DNA of 64,000 nucleotides from Paraburkholderia phenoliruptrix (GCF_019511605.1 NZ_JAEUAV010000016.1:90306-154305), one strand, 5' to 3'. Positions 16,502 to 25,975 are shown, counted from the first letter of the stretch. Translations and numbers: made by a program. The notes: generated from the letters alone by a model not told the origin.

Positions 16502-16885
16502 ATGAACAGGCAATCGGCCTATCAGGAAATCGAAGCCAACGGTGGCGAAGCCTATGCAAGGTACTTTGCCGCCCACCGTCCCGACGCGCCGCTGACGCCG
16601 TTCTGTCATCGCTATCTGTTCGAGAAAGAAGAGGCGCGAGCGCGCGAAGAGCGCGGCTTCGCGCTGAAGTCGCTCGCGCAGATGGAGTCTTCGTCGCACG
16701 TCGCGCAGGCGGCCGCAAGCGCGTCGCGCGAGGCGGCCGACGCCGCGCATACCTCGGCGAGCGCCGCCCGCCGCTCCGCTTTCTGGACGATGATCGCGGC
16801 GATTGCGTCGGCGCTCGGCGTCGCGGTGAATGCCGCGCTGAATCTCGGCTGGCTCGAGTGGGCGCGACATGTCGTGGCGCACTGA
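16502..16885 (+). CDS. small membrane-anchored coiled-coil protein
   Basis: A 127-residue protein. The N-terminal part is soluble and charged, with an Ala/Glu/Arg-rich helix (about 45-90, including AAASASREAADAAHTSASAA) likely to form a coiled coil. A hydrophobic helix of about 20 residues follows near the C terminus (FWTMIAAIASALGVAVNAAL), ending in ARHVVAH. GAGGGG precedes ATG 16502. It may be co-transcribed with cspA. I recognise no named family. Confidence 0.7.
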   Translation: MNRQSAYQEIEANGGEAYARYFAAHRPDAPLTPFCHRYLFEKEEARAREERGFALKSLAQMESSSHVAQAAASASREAADAAHTSASAARRSAFWTMIAAIASALGVAVNAALNLGWLEWARHVVAH

Positions 16886-17220
16886 GACGCTTGTCGTCTG
16901 TCGGGACGCAGAAAGTTGCAGGCGGCTGTGAGCATTGAGCGCAGCTACGACTTTCCGTGCGTTTCAAATGCAACGTCTCCCGGGCAACGACTCGCACGCA
17001 CCGCACAACATGCAACGCAACGCGAGCGCGCAACATGCAGCGTGCAACACGCAGCGTGCAATCCGAGCGCCCAACATGCAGCGCCGCTGCGCGCAAACGC
17101 CGCGCGTGTTCTCGCGCCGCTGCGCCAGGTGCTGCCGCGGCCCGCGCCGCGTTGCAATGCCGTCACGAATGTCTTACCGTGCGCTGCTACAATCTCGTCT
17201 TTCTCGATTGGTTGTGCGCT
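16886..17220 (+). other. proQ upstream region with degenerate repeats and extended -10
   Basis: Imperfect copies of CAACATGCARCG and GCAACRCGCAGCG recur between about 17005 and 17090. A good extended -10, TGC-TACAAT (17185-17193), lies 28 bp before the ATG of the proQ-like gene, giving a 5' leader of about 20 bases with no recognisable Shine-Dalgarno sequence. No gene is visible. Confidence 0.55.
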
Positions 17221-18162
17221 ATGGGTTTCGAACAACTCGCTGAACTGAAGAAGCAACTGGCCGCGGCACGTGCGCAGTCTGAGCCCGCCGCCAAGGGCGA
17301 CGGCAAATCCGGCGCGAGGCCCGAGGCCAGGTCGGAGGCAAGGCGCGACGCCCGAAGCGACGGCAGGCCGGCTGCGAAGTCGTCCCCGCCTCGCAAGGGT
17401 GCGGGCACGGGCTCCGGTGGCAAGGCGAGCGCGCGGCCTGCCGGCAAGCCGTCGCAGCCGCGCCGTGGGGCCCCGGCTGCGGCGCCCGCAGCGGACGCAC
17501 GGCCGGTCGATCCGGTGGTCAAGTCCATTGGGCGTCTGCAAAAGCGCTTTCCGAATGCGTTCCCGAAAAATCCGGCGCCGAAGTTGCCGCTGAAGGTCGG
17601 TATTTTCGAAGACCTGGTCGTGCATGCGAAGGAACTGTCGCTGACCGAAGCCGAGTTGCGCGACGCGATCAAGACCTGGTGCCGCGGCGGCCGCTACTGG
17701 AAGGCTCTCGCGGAAGGCGCTGTGCGCGTCGACCTGAACGGAGCCGAGGCCGGCAAGGTCACGGCTCAGGAAGCGGCGGGCGCGCAGCGCCTGCTGGCAC
17801 ATCGCGCCGCGAAAAGCGCGAAGGCCGCCGCAGCGGCTGCATCGGCGGATGAGCAGAAGGCAACGCCGGCGGACGCGCAGAACGTGTCGCAAGACGCTGC
17901 GCAGCACGCCACGCAAGCTGCTTCGCAAGACTCGTCGGAACACGCGACGCAAGCCGCTTCACGGGCAGATGCGCGGGCAGATGCGCAGGCAGATGCACAG
18001 GCCGCTACGCAAACCGCTTCACAACCGCTTGCGCAGCCCGTCGCGCAGTCAGGCGAAGACGGCAAGCCGCAAACGGGAGCCGAGCAGTCGTCGATTGACG
18101 ACAATGCTGCTGCGCAATCCGCCAACCTCTCCGAGACGGCGCCCGCCACTCCGCAAGCCTGA
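17221..18162 (+). CDS. ProQ/FinO-family RNA chaperone
   Basis: A 313-residue RNA-binding protein. The ProQ/FinO domain lies at about 97-200 (VKSIGRLQKRFPNAF, KVGIFEDLVVHAKE, AIKTWCRGGRYWKAL). This domain binds structured small RNAs and mRNA 3' ends. It is flanked by long disordered parts: an N-terminal Lys/Arg/Ala/Pro-rich stretch (20-95) after a short helix MGFEQLAELKKQLAAAR, and a C-terminal Ala/Gln/Ser-rich tail (205-313) with repeats such as HATQAASQ and ADARADAQADAQ. ATG 17221 follows an extended -10 closely and lacks a Shine-Dalgarno sequence. Longer than E. coli ProQ (232) because of the tails. Confidence 0.9.
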   Translation: MGFEQLAELKKQLAAARAQSEPAAKGDGKSGARPEARSEARRDARSDGRPAAKSSPPRKGAGTGSGGKASARPAGKPSQPRRGAPAAAPAADARPVDPVVKSIGRLQKRFPNAFPKNPAPKLPLKVGIFEDLVVHAKELSLTEAELRDAIKTWCRGGRYWKALAEGAVRVDLNGAEAGKVTAQEAAGAQRLLAHRAAKSAKAAAAAASADEQKATPADAQNVSQDAAQHATQAASQDSSEHATQAASRADARADAQADAQAATQTASQPLAQPVAQSGEDGKPQTGAEQSSIDDNAAAQSANLSETAPATPQA

Positions 18163-18205
18163 GTTGGCCTCGTGCCGGCCGCCTGAAACGTTCGGTGGCC
18201 GCTTC

Positions 18206-19552
18206 TTAGCGCATACCCGCGCCAAGCCGGCTGCGCACGAAGCCGACGTGTTCGCGCAACACGTAGAACGCGTCGGCATAAGCGAGCGGCATGCGCAGCC
18301 GATTCAGCGATTCCTCGATCTGATCCAGTTGTGCGAAGAGCCGCGCGCGCTCTTCGCCGGTGGTTTGCGCGAGCGCGCCGCGCTCGATCGCAATCAGCGA
18401 CCCGTAATAGCGATAGATACGCGAACGCACACGCCAACGGTACAGCGCCGGGATCAGCCGCATCGCCGGAAAGAGCAGCACGGCCACCGGCAATAGCAGC
18501 ACGAGCGTGCGGTCGCCGATGCTCGCTAGCCAGAACGGCAGCGTCCGGTAAAGAAAGCTCTTGCCGGTGCGGTAGTAGCGCTGCGCATCTTCACTGATCT
18601 GATACTCGTGCGCGATCGGACTAGGGAATTGTCCGGCGCGCTGCAACAGGCCTGGCCTGCCGTGCACTTCCTGCGCCGCCTCGATCAGCAGATCCGAAAT
18701 AGCCGGGTGCAGATCGGTGCGTGCGACGAGTTCGACCGTCGGGCTGATCAGGTGCACCGTGTCAGGCGGGATCTTGTGCCGCAAATCGAGCACGCCGGGC
18801 GGCAGATCGATCTGATCCAGATAAGGAAAGAGCCGCGTATAAGCGGCGGCTTCGTCAAAACTGATTGCCGAAATGCCGGGCACCCGCAGCAGCCGCAGCA
18901 TCAGCGCGCGGGTCGCGGAGTCGCCGCTCAGAATGGCCGCGTCCACTTCGCCTGTGACCAGTTGCGTGGCCGCCTGCAGGCCGTCGCTCGGCACGAATGT
19001 CGTCTCGCCGCCGCGCAGGATGCCATTCGCATCGAGCAATTGCAGCGCGAGCAGCCGTGTGCCGCTGCCTTCGCGGCCCACCGCGATCCGTTTGCCTTCG
19101 AGCCCGGACAGCTGGGTCACGCCGGTGCCGCGGTAAAACACCACGACAGGCACATAGAACACGCTGCCGAGCGACATCAGCGACGATGTATCGCGTCCGC
19201 TTGCCACCCCGCCTTGCACCAGCGCGAGGTCGACGCGCTGCTTCGGATCGAGCAGCCGCTGCAGGTTCTGTACCGAGCCGTCTGATTCGAGCACGTTCAG
19301 CGTGATGCCGTTTTGCGCGAGAATTTTCTTGTACTGATTGGCGGCCACGGCAAACGAGCTGTCGTGCGGGCCCGCGCTCAACGTGATGGTTTTCGGCGGT
19401 GCCGGGTCGACGAGCCACACGATGAGCGTGACGACCAGTGCAGCCACGGTGGCGACGACAGCATAAGGCAACATGTGATCGCGCCATTCGGCATGGAGCA
19501 AATCGCGAGGGAACTGCGGAGAACGACGCGGACGCTGCGCTTTCATAGGCAT
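18206..19552 (-). CDS. TAXI-type TRAP solute-binding protein with two membrane anchors
   Basis: A 448-residue protein of the TAXI family. One membrane helix is near the N terminus (about 30-48), then a periplasmic binding domain (55-340) with TLSAGPHDSSFAVAANQYKKIL and DLALVQGGVA motifs. A second helix follows (about 350-380), then a cytoplasmic coiled C-terminal tail. Ordinary TRAP binding proteins are free in the periplasm and encoded with permease genes; here no TRAP permease is adjacent and the protein is doubly anchored, so a sensory role is as likely as transport. Start taken as ATG 19552; ATG two codons later is possible. Confidence 0.8.
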   Translation of the reverse strand: MPMKAQRPRRSPQFPRDLLHAEWRDHMLPYAVVATVAALVVTLIVWLVDPAPPKTITLSAGPHDSSFAVAANQYKKILAQNGITLNVLESDGSVQNLQRLLDPKQRVDLALVQGGVASGRDTSSLMSLGSVFYVPVVVFYRGTGVTQLSGLEGKRIAVGREGSGTRLLALQLLDANGILRGGETTFVPSDGLQAATQLVTGEVDAAILSGDSATRALMLRLLRVPGISAISFDEAAAYTRLFPYLDQIDLPPGVLDLRHKIPPDTVHLISPTVELVARTDLHPAISDLLIEAAQEVHGRPGLLQRAGQFPSPIAHEYQISEDAQRYYRTGKSFLYRTLPFWLASIGDRTLVLLLPVAVLLFPAMRLIPALYRWRVRSRIYRYYGSLIAIERGALAQTTGEERARLFAQLDQIEESLNRLRMPLAYADAFYVLREHVGFVRSRLGAGMR

Positions 19553-19774
19553 TCCGTGCGGTGGCCGGGATCAGCCATTGTCCACCTCGGCGGACGAAGT
19601 TGTCGTCGGCAGTTTGCTCTATTGACGGGGTGAGTGGTCGCCGGTTGTCCTCGCGGTACGTCGGCCCTGAATTGCGGCATGGGCAGTTGCCGATTCGTCG
19701 CAAAAGATCTTTAATCGAAGAGCCAGGCAATCGTTCCTGATGCATGAGTAGCCTGCGCTACGAAGGAGACGATC

Positions 19775-19861
19775 GTGTTGTCTGCCGCATTGGATACTTT
19801 GGGTGCGTTGGCGGTGTTGCTCAGCATCGCCGTGCATATTGCGCTCGAGCGCAGCCGTTGA
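19775..19861 (+). CDS. 28-residue candidate membrane protein
   Basis: A GTG at 19775 follows a strong AAGGAG by seven bases and opens a 28-codon frame ending at TGA 19859-19861. Residues 9-24 (LGALAVLLSIAVHIAL) are a single hydrophobic helix, ending with the charged tail ERSR, a topology typical of bacterial single-helix small proteins. No partner gene is adjacent that would name it (for example no kdpA or cyd genes). The ribosome binding site and topology are what can be seen; expression is unproven. Confidence 0.5.
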   Translation: MLSAALDTLGALAVLLSIAVHIALERSR

Positions 19862-19904
19862 ATGCGCCGCGCAGCGTGCGGCCACGGTGCCGCCCGACCG
19901 GTCC

Positions 19905-19960
19905 TGCACCGGTCCGACACCGGTCCCGACACCGGCCCACACCGGTCTCCCCAACCGTCT
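19905..19960. repeat. CACCGGTCC-type short tandem repeat
   Basis: Five copies of ACCGGT or ACCGGC, mostly spaced 10-11 bp in the pattern CACCGGTCCGA, lie just after the small membrane frame. Each ACCGGT core is itself palindromic, so the array could also bind protein or fold. Confidence 0.6.
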
Positions 19961-20145
19961 TTAATCGGGTTTGCGGATTGTTCGGCTCCCGCGACGTATC
20001 TATTCGCCTGCAGCCGCTTTATCCGCATGGCGGCGATGCATAGAGTGTCACCAGTGCCAGCGCCGCAGCGTCCCGCTGAAGCAGCATGAATGCCGCGAAT
20101 CTGCGCGGCAGCATGCCGGCGCTAACCCATTCAAGGACACAGCTC

Positions 20146-20892
20146 ATGAGCAAGCTCACAGGTAAAGTTGCAGTTGTAACGGGTGCATCGAAAGGTATCG
20201 GCGCGGCAATCGCGAAGGCGTTGGCTGCGCAAGGCGCGTCGGTGGTGGTGAACTATGCGTCGAGCCGTGCGGGCGCCGACGAGGTGGTCGCTGCGATCAG
20301 CGCTGCAGGCGGCAAGGCGGTGGCGGTGGCGGGCGACGTATCGAAAGCCGCGGATGCGAAAGGCATTATCGACGCCGCGGTGGAAACGTATGGCCGCCTC
20401 GATATCCTCGTCAACAATTCGGGCGTATACGAATTCTCGCCGATCGACGACATCACCGAAGAGCACTTCCATAAGCACTTCAATGTGAACGTGCTCGGTT
20501 TGCTGCTCGTCACGCAGGCAGCGGTCAAGCATCTCGGCGAAGGCGCGAGCATCGTCAACGTGAGCTCCGTGGTGAGCCGCATCACGCCGCCGGGCAGCGC
20601 GGTCTACACGGCGACCAAGGGCGCGGTGGACGGCATTACCGGCGTGCTCGCGAAGGAACTCGGGCCGCGCAAGATCCGTGTGAACTCGGTGAACCCGGGC
20701 ATGGTCGCGACCGAAGGCACGCATAGCGCGGGCATTATCGGTTCGGACCTCGAAGCATGGGCGCTTAGCACGACACCGCTCGGCCGCATCGGTCAGCCTG
20801 ACGATATCGCCGACGTGGTGACCTTCCTCGCGTCCGACGACGCTCGCTGGTTGACCGGTGAGAGTCTGATCGCGAGCGGCGGGGCGCGATAA
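20146..20892 (+). CDS. SDR-family oxidoreductase
   Basis: A 248-residue short-chain dehydrogenase with TGASKGIGAAIAKAL (cofactor loop), NNSGV in place of the usual NNAG, catalytic Ser in NVSSVVS and Tyr-Lys in YTATKGA. The closing SLIASGGAR is typical of the glucose-dehydrogenase/3-oxoacyl-reductase-like group. AAGGA precedes ATG 20146; a longer frame from 20086 is unlikely. A strong terminator follows. The substrate cannot be told from sequence and the gene is monocistronic. Confidence 0.88.
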   Translation: MSKLTGKVAVVTGASKGIGAAIAKALAAQGASVVVNYASSRAGADEVVAAISAAGGKAVAVAGDVSKAADAKGIIDAAVETYGRLDILVNNSGVYEFSPIDDITEEHFHKHFNVNVLGLLLVTQAAVKHLGEGASIVNVSSVVSRITPPGSAVYTATKGAVDGITGVLAKELGPRKIRVNSVNPGMVATEGTHSAGIIGSDLEAWALSTTPLGRIGQPDDIADVVTFLASDDARWLTGESLIASGGAR

Positions 20893-20932
20893 CAAGTGGT
20901 CGCTCTTTGACAAGAGCCATGAAGTCGATGCG

Positions 20933-20960
20933 AGCGGCGCCTTTGGGCGCCGCTTTTTTT
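20933..20960 (+). terminator. rho-independent terminator after the SDR gene
   Basis: AGCGGCGCC (20933-20941), loop TTTG, GGCGCCGCT (20946-20954), then a T run to 20960. A perfect nine-pair stem 40 bp after the stop codon. Confidence 0.92.
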
Positions 20961-21348
20961 CGTGGGTTCGCTTGGAAGGTGAGGGACCACACGACTAAGC
21001 TAACGACAACAAGCTCGGATGTCATTGAAACGCTAGGAACAACTCCATCCCGGCATGCTTTTGATCCGATGACTGTCCGCGCGCCCGACACGATCGCTCA
21101 CAATGTTCGCGCCGCTATCTCCCCCTGAAAAGAGGGGGGCAAATTGCCCGCCCAAGTGAGTATCGTGACGTTCGCCGTACTGCCTGGCACGAATTGCTAT
21201 CGAGACATGGGGCGTGATCCGCTGCGGGGTAATGGCTGGCGTTTTGAACATCGTCCGCTAGACGATGGGCAACGAGTCTGCCAATTACGCTTTCTGGTTG
21301 GGCGCACCAACCGGGCCCATGCGGCTCTTTCTGGAGAAGGGAGCGATT
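20961..21348 (+). other. upstream region of the DUF1254 gene
   Basis: This stretch is visibly less GC-rich than the surrounding genes. It contains no gene I can support; open frames on both strands lack ribosome binding sites. GGAGAAGGGAG at its end (21333-21343) serves the GTG start at 21349. Confidence 0.4.
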
Positions 21349-22824
21349 GTGAACGCCAAGAAGAAACTCATTGTTGCCGCCGTTTCCGCATTGCTGACCG
21401 TTGGCAGCGTGGCGCATGCCGGTGCCGTTGCGCCGTCGCCCGGCTGGAATGAAGCGATGCCGGGCGGTCCCGATGCGAGTGTCCGGATCACCGAGAGCTA
21501 CGCCCGGATGGTTGCGCGTGACACATACTTCTGGGCGTGGCCGATGGTCAACATCTACAACCGCCGGCTCGCGTTCAAGCAGGCGCCCAAAGTCGGCTTG
21601 ATGAACGGCACGCTTCCCTTCGCGCCGCTGAACCGGCTTGCCATGTTGCACGACTACATTCAGCCGGAGCAGCGCTGGGTTGCCTGTCCTAATCAGGACG
21701 TTGCTTACGGCGCGGGTATTGCAGCGTTGGACGAAACGCCCGTCGTCGTGCAGGTGCCTGACTTTGGAACGCGCTTCTGGGTTTATCAGATCGTGAATAC
21801 GCGAACCGACAGCTTCGCGCAGTTAGGATCAATGTACGGCACGCGGCCGGGTTTCTATCTGCTGGTCGGCCCAGACTGGAACGGCAAGGTTCCGGCCGGC
21901 ATCACGAGAGTATTCCGCTCCAGCACCAATACGGCCTTCGTCGTGCCGCGGGTGTTCATGGACGACACTGCGGAAGACCGCGTCGCCATTCAGCCTGCGC
22001 TTGCCGGCATCGACATCTACCCGTTGTCGGAATTCGACGGCAAGCTGAAGCGGAGTGACTGGAGCCAGCTACCGGCGCTCAAGTCGCCCACCGGAGACGA
22101 CAGCTCCTGCGAGACGAAATGGGTCTTGCCCGAGAAATTCTTCGACGAATTGCCCCTCGTGTTGAAGGACTCGCCACCCTTGCCGGGCGAAGAAGCGCGC
22201 TACGCGCAGATCAATGCAGTACTGGCCGCAGCGAAAGACGATCCTGCGCTCAAGCGCGCGATGATTGACGAGGCCGTCAAAACGGAGCATGAACTCATCG
22301 ACCCGCTCCTGCAGTTCCGCAACTGGGGCAGGCCAGCGGGCAATCACTGGAGCTCGACCGCGAACAACGCCTCGTTCGGCACGGACTATTTCACTCGCAC
22401 GGCGGTGGCCAAGTCGAACATACTCGTCAATGCGCCGACCGAGACCAAGTACCTGTACCAGGACCTGGATGCCAACGGCCAGCGGCTCTCGGGCGCGAAT
22501 CGCTATGTGGTCACGTTCCCAAAAGGGCAGACGCCGCCCGTCGACGGCTTCTGGTCGTTGACCCTGTACGACGACGCTCATTTCTTTGTGCCGAACCGCC
22601 TCAAGCGTTACTCGCTAGGCACCAAGAACCGCAACCTGAAGTTCAATGCAGACGGTTCGTTGACCCTCTATGTGCAGGCCGATTCACCCGGTGCCGACCG
22701 CGAGACGAACTGGCTCCCGGCACCGGCCGGCGCACCGTTCTCGCTATATCTGCGAGCGTATTGGCCCAAGACCGGAATTGTCGACGGCTCGTGGGCTCCG
22801 CCACCCGTATTGCTTGCCCGGTAA
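21349..22824 (+). CDS. exported DUF1254/DUF1214 protein
   Basis: A 491-residue protein with an N-terminal signal peptide (Lys-rich start, hydrophobic core, cleavage near AHAGA) and the two-part architecture of this family. The DUF1254 region covers about 40-180 (RDTYFWAWPMVNIYNRR) and the DUF1214 region the last 120 residues (VDGFWSLTLYDDAHFF). These proteins are periplasmic, of unknown activity, and spread through soil bacteria. GTG 21349 with a long purine-rich ribosome binding site gives a clean signal peptide; the frame from 21265 would bury it. Confidence 0.85.
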   Translation: MNAKKKLIVAAVSALLTVGSVAHAGAVAPSPGWNEAMPGGPDASVRITESYARMVARDTYFWAWPMVNIYNRRLAFKQAPKVGLMNGTLPFAPLNRLAMLHDYIQPEQRWVACPNQDVAYGAGIAALDETPVVVQVPDFGTRFWVYQIVNTRTDSFAQLGSMYGTRPGFYLLVGPDWNGKVPAGITRVFRSSTNTAFVVPRVFMDDTAEDRVAIQPALAGIDIYPLSEFDGKLKRSDWSQLPALKSPTGDDSSCETKWVLPEKFFDELPLVLKDSPPLPGEEARYAQINAVLAAAKDDPALKRAMIDEAVKTEHELIDPLLQFRNWGRPAGNHWSSTANNASFGTDYFTRTAVAKSNILVNAPTETKYLYQDLDANGQRLSGANRYVVTFPKGQTPPVDGFWSLTLYDDAHFFVPNRLKRYSLGTKNRNLKFNADGSLTLYVQADSPGADRETNWLPAPAGAPFSLYLRAYWPKTGIVDGSWAPPPVLLAR

Positions 22825-22954
22825 TCGCACTCGGTCGAGCGCCGTCGTAGGTCTGCGGTGTCGCCACGTTCACAGGCTTGCGTCGGCCCTCCATTGGCGT
22901 TGCAAAAAGTAGGGTGGCCTTCAGCGCGCTCCGCTAGCTCGCCCCGCGAACCGC

Positions 22955-25900
22955 TCACTCCGAAATTAGCTTCAACCCGGCAGGTAGCGACTCGCCGAAC
23001 ACGCGCCCCTCGTCTGCATCGTCGAGCTCGATAACTTCGCCGACCATCGCAATCCACGCGCGCGGCGCGTTGCTCGCTTCGAGCCTGCGTATCACAGCTT
23101 CGCGCGTCGCGTCCGGCAAGTCGCGCGAACGGTCGCCTGTCATGCGTGCAATCTGCACGGCGGCAAACGCGGCCGGGTCGACCTTCTTCCAGTCGAGCGC
23201 AAGAATCGCGTCGAGCCACCTGCTCGCGATCTCGGGCGGCACGACGTTATGCGCGCTGCCATAAAACGGCTGGCGCGCGCCGATCCGGCCGACAGCCCAC
23301 CAGCTTTGGTGATTCTCGGCAGGCTTTTGCAAACGCGCGAGTACGGACTCGCCGAGCTCCACCTTGCGCTCCACCGGAATACGTTCGAGCGACGCGCTCA
23401 GGCGAACCATATCGGCAATACCGGTTTTCGACACGTCGAACGGCAGCTTGTGACGCGACTGCGCCGCTGTTTGCAGATACGTCATCGCGTCGAGCACGCG
23501 TAGCTGCGCAGTCTCGTCGAGGCCGCCCGCGGCGCGACGCCACAGCGTCCACCATTCCGACCAGACCTGGCTTTCCTGGACGTACTGAATACCGTCGTCG
23601 AACAGCGCCCATAGCTGCTCGACGCGCCATTCGTCGAGCGGATAGCCAAAGCCCGGGCGCACGCAGTAGCCGGCCAGATTCAGCCAGAGCCGCTCGTGAT
23701 CTGCCGAGCGGCGGCGCCGCTTTGCGCGTTCCCACAGCGCGCCGAACAGTTCGCGAAGCAGCGCGCTGTTCCACGTCTCGCGCGGCCCGAGCAGATGTTC
23801 GAGCTGCGAGCGCAGGCGCCTGATTTCTTTCTTATCGACGTTTTGCGAGCGCGCACCGAACGAGCGGTCGATCTGTTCTATGGCTTCGTCGAGCCGCGGG
23901 TGCCGCGCGCCGGCCGCATCGTCCGCGACATTCACCTGCGCGTGCTCGCGCCGCAATTGAAATTCGAGCAGCCAACGCTCGGCGGGATTGTCGCGGTCGA
24001 TGCAGTGCACTTCGAGTGTGCCGACTTCAGTGAGCGAGGTGGCGATGCGCACGGCTCGCTCACGAGCGGAGCCTGCGCCGCGCGGCGCGACGATGGCAGC
24101 GATAGGCGGCAGGCGCACGAAGTCGTCGCCCGCGAGATCCGCGAGCTCGCCGGGCGCATACACCGTATCGGAACTCGACGACACGAGGTGAAAGCGCACC
24201 GGATGCCCGAGCCGCAGTGCAAACGTGCGTTCCGCGATCAGGATTTCGTGACCTTCCTCGGTGCCGCGCGGCAACAGGCAGATGCCGCGCGGCGCAAGGG
24301 GCCGAGCGGATGCCTCGCGCGGTTCCTGAGCGTCGTGGCGGCCCCGCGCCGGTTCGTCGAGTACGAGAAAGTAGCTGCGCGGCGAACCCCCGCCGATTCG
24401 CGGTGCGCCGCCCGCGCGCGCGAGGCTGTAGGCGACCGCCCCGCGCGCGACGGCGACGTCGGGATTGTCGTTATGCAGCACGTTGAGCGGCTCGCCGCGC
24501 CACGCGCCCAAGGTGTCGGCGAGTCGCTGTTGCAGCGGCTGCGCGCGGAACACGCCGCCGTTCAGCAGCAGGGTGTCGGGCACGGGAAGGGGCGGCGGCG
24601 CATCGCTCGCGGCGCCAGCGCTCGCGGCCGCGCTGGAAGATGTGGAAGAGGCCGCCGCCCCCGCATCGTGGCCATGCCCGGCAGCGCGCGCGCTGACATC
24701 ACCATCGTGTGCAGCCAACGCCTTGCGCGACTGCGCGTCAAACCGGCTCAGAAAAGCCGCGATATGCCGCGTGACGGCGGCGTCTGTCGCATACGGCAGG
24801 CCGAACTCGACGAGCGCGCCGCGCGGCCTGCCAGGCCGCTCGTGCGACGCCACCGCCGGAAAGAAGCCGTCGACGATCACGCGCTCCACTTCCTCGCGCG
24901 TGATCCGGGCGCTGCGCGCGCCGCCGACCAGCTTCGAGCCGGCGCCAAGCAGCGTGATCGACGCCGACTCGGGCGCGTCGGCTCCGAGCAACTGTTCCTT
25001 CGCCGCGCGGCAGCGCTCGACCAGTTGCGACAGGCTGGCCGCCGACAAACGGGCGCGCGCGCCACCCGCGAGCCGCGCTTCGACCAGATGCGCGAGCGCG
25101 AGGTCCATGTTGTCGCCGCCGAGCATCAAATGGTTGCCCACGCCGATACGCGTGAGCTGCGGCTCGCCATCGGCCGTGGTCACTTCGATGAGCGTGAGGT
25201 CCGTGGTGCCGCCGCCCACGTCGCAAATCAGCACGAGGCGCGTGTGAGCGAGTTCGTCGGCAAGCCGTTCGCGATGATGAAACAGCCAGTCGTAAAAGGC
25301 CGCCTGCGGTTCTTCGAGCAGGCGCAACGCGGGCAGCCCGGCCATGCGCGCCGCCTCGACGGTGAGAGCGCGCGCGCCTTCGTCGAACGAGGCGGGCACC
25401 GTGAGCACAACGTCCTGATGTTCGAGCGGCGCCTCGGCAAAGCGCTGATTCCATGCCGCACGCACATGCGCGAGGTAGCTCGCACTGGCTTCGACTGGCG
25501 AGACCTTGTGGACGTCGTCGGCGGCGCCCCAAGGCAGGATCGGCGCGACGCGGTCGACTAACGCGTGCGAGAGCCAGCTTTTCGCGCTGGTCACGAGGCG
25601 GCCGGGCACTTGCGCGCCGAGCACGCGAGCAAGTCTTCCGATAACGCCAGGCGCGGCCTCGGCAGTGCCTTCGGCCGGCGCAACGGCGGTGCCCGCGCCT
25701 CGCCCCGAACCGCTTGCGCGGCCAGCCTGCGCGTACGCTGCGGCGGCACCTTGCGCGACGCTCCACGGCAACTGCAGATCCGCTGGATCGAGCTCGCCCG
25801 GCGCCGGGTGATATCGCACCGAGGGCAGCAGCGGTCGCGCCGCAACTTCGCCGGGACTGACAAGCTGATCGATGTCGAAGACGCGAATTTCTCGCGCCCC

Positions 25901-25975
25901 GGCCTCGGCATACGCGAGCACCGTGTTGCTGGTGCCGAGGTCGATGCCGACGCTGTACCGCTTCATGTCAGTCAT
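22955..25975 (-). CDS. large Hsp70-like protein (DUF3731 type)
   Basis: A 1006-residue DnaK-like protein. The N-terminal 480 residues carry the Hsp70/actin ATPase fold: phosphate 1 VGIDLGTSNTVLAY, phosphate 2 LICDVGGGTTDLTLI, and the adenosine motif LLNGGVFRAQPL. Long Ala/Ser-rich insertions separate the lobes (about 405-440). The C-terminal half has no canonical Hsp70 substrate domain but helical sequence (IRRLRSQLEHLLGPRETWNSA). It is the last gene of the DUF2760-Hsp70-Hsp70 operon, its ATG overlapping the preceding stop as ATGA. ATG 25966 is an alternative start. Function is undescribed as far as I know. Confidence 0.85.
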   Translation of the reverse strand: MTDMKRYSVGIDLGTSNTVLAYAEAGAREIRVFDIDQLVSPGEVAARPLLPSVRYHPAPGELDPADLQLPWSVAQGAAAAYAQAGRASGSGRGAGTAVAPAEGTAEAAPGVIGRLARVLGAQVPGRLVTSAKSWLSHALVDRVAPILPWGAADDVHKVSPVEASASYLAHVRAAWNQRFAEAPLEHQDVVLTVPASFDEGARALTVEAARMAGLPALRLLEEPQAAFYDWLFHHRERLADELAHTRLVLICDVGGGTTDLTLIEVTTADGEPQLTRIGVGNHLMLGGDNMDLALAHLVEARLAGGARARLSAASLSQLVERCRAAKEQLLGADAPESASITLLGAGSKLVGGARSARITREEVERVIVDGFFPAVASHERPGRPRGALVEFGLPYATDAAVTRHIAAFLSRFDAQSRKALAAHDGDVSARAAGHGHDAGAAASSTSSSAAASAGAASDAPPPLPVPDTLLLNGGVFRAQPLQQRLADTLGAWRGEPLNVLHNDNPDVAVARGAVAYSLARAGGAPRIGGGSPRSYFLVLDEPARGRHDAQEPREASARPLAPRGICLLPRGTEEGHEILIAERTFALRLGHPVRFHLVSSSSDTVYAPGELADLAGDDFVRLPPIAAIVAPRGAGSARERAVRIATSLTEVGTLEVHCIDRDNPAERWLLEFQLRREHAQVNVADDAAGARHPRLDEAIEQIDRSFGARSQNVDKKEIRRLRSQLEHLLGPRETWNSALLRELFGALWERAKRRRRSADHERLWLNLAGYCVRPGFGYPLDEWRVEQLWALFDDGIQYVQESQVWSEWWTLWRRAAGGLDETAQLRVLDAMTYLQTAAQSRHKLPFDVSKTGIADMVRLSASLERIPVERKVELGESVLARLQKPAENHQSWWAVGRIGARQPFYGSAHNVVPPEIASRWLDAILALDWKKVDPAAFAAVQIARMTGDRSRDLPDATREAVIRRLEASNAPRAWIAMVGEVIELDDADEGRVFGESLPAGLKLISE

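Noticed and set aside
24600..24720. Possible frameshift or fusion point in the large Hsp70 gene
   Set aside because: The Ala/Ser-rich stretch is an in-frame linker between ATPase lobes; motifs on both sides are in the same frame.
23696..25561. 621-codon plus-strand frame opposite the large Hsp70 gene
   Set aside because: Arg/Ala/His-rich with no motif and no ribosome binding site; it is an antisense shadow of the strong GC3 bias of the real gene.
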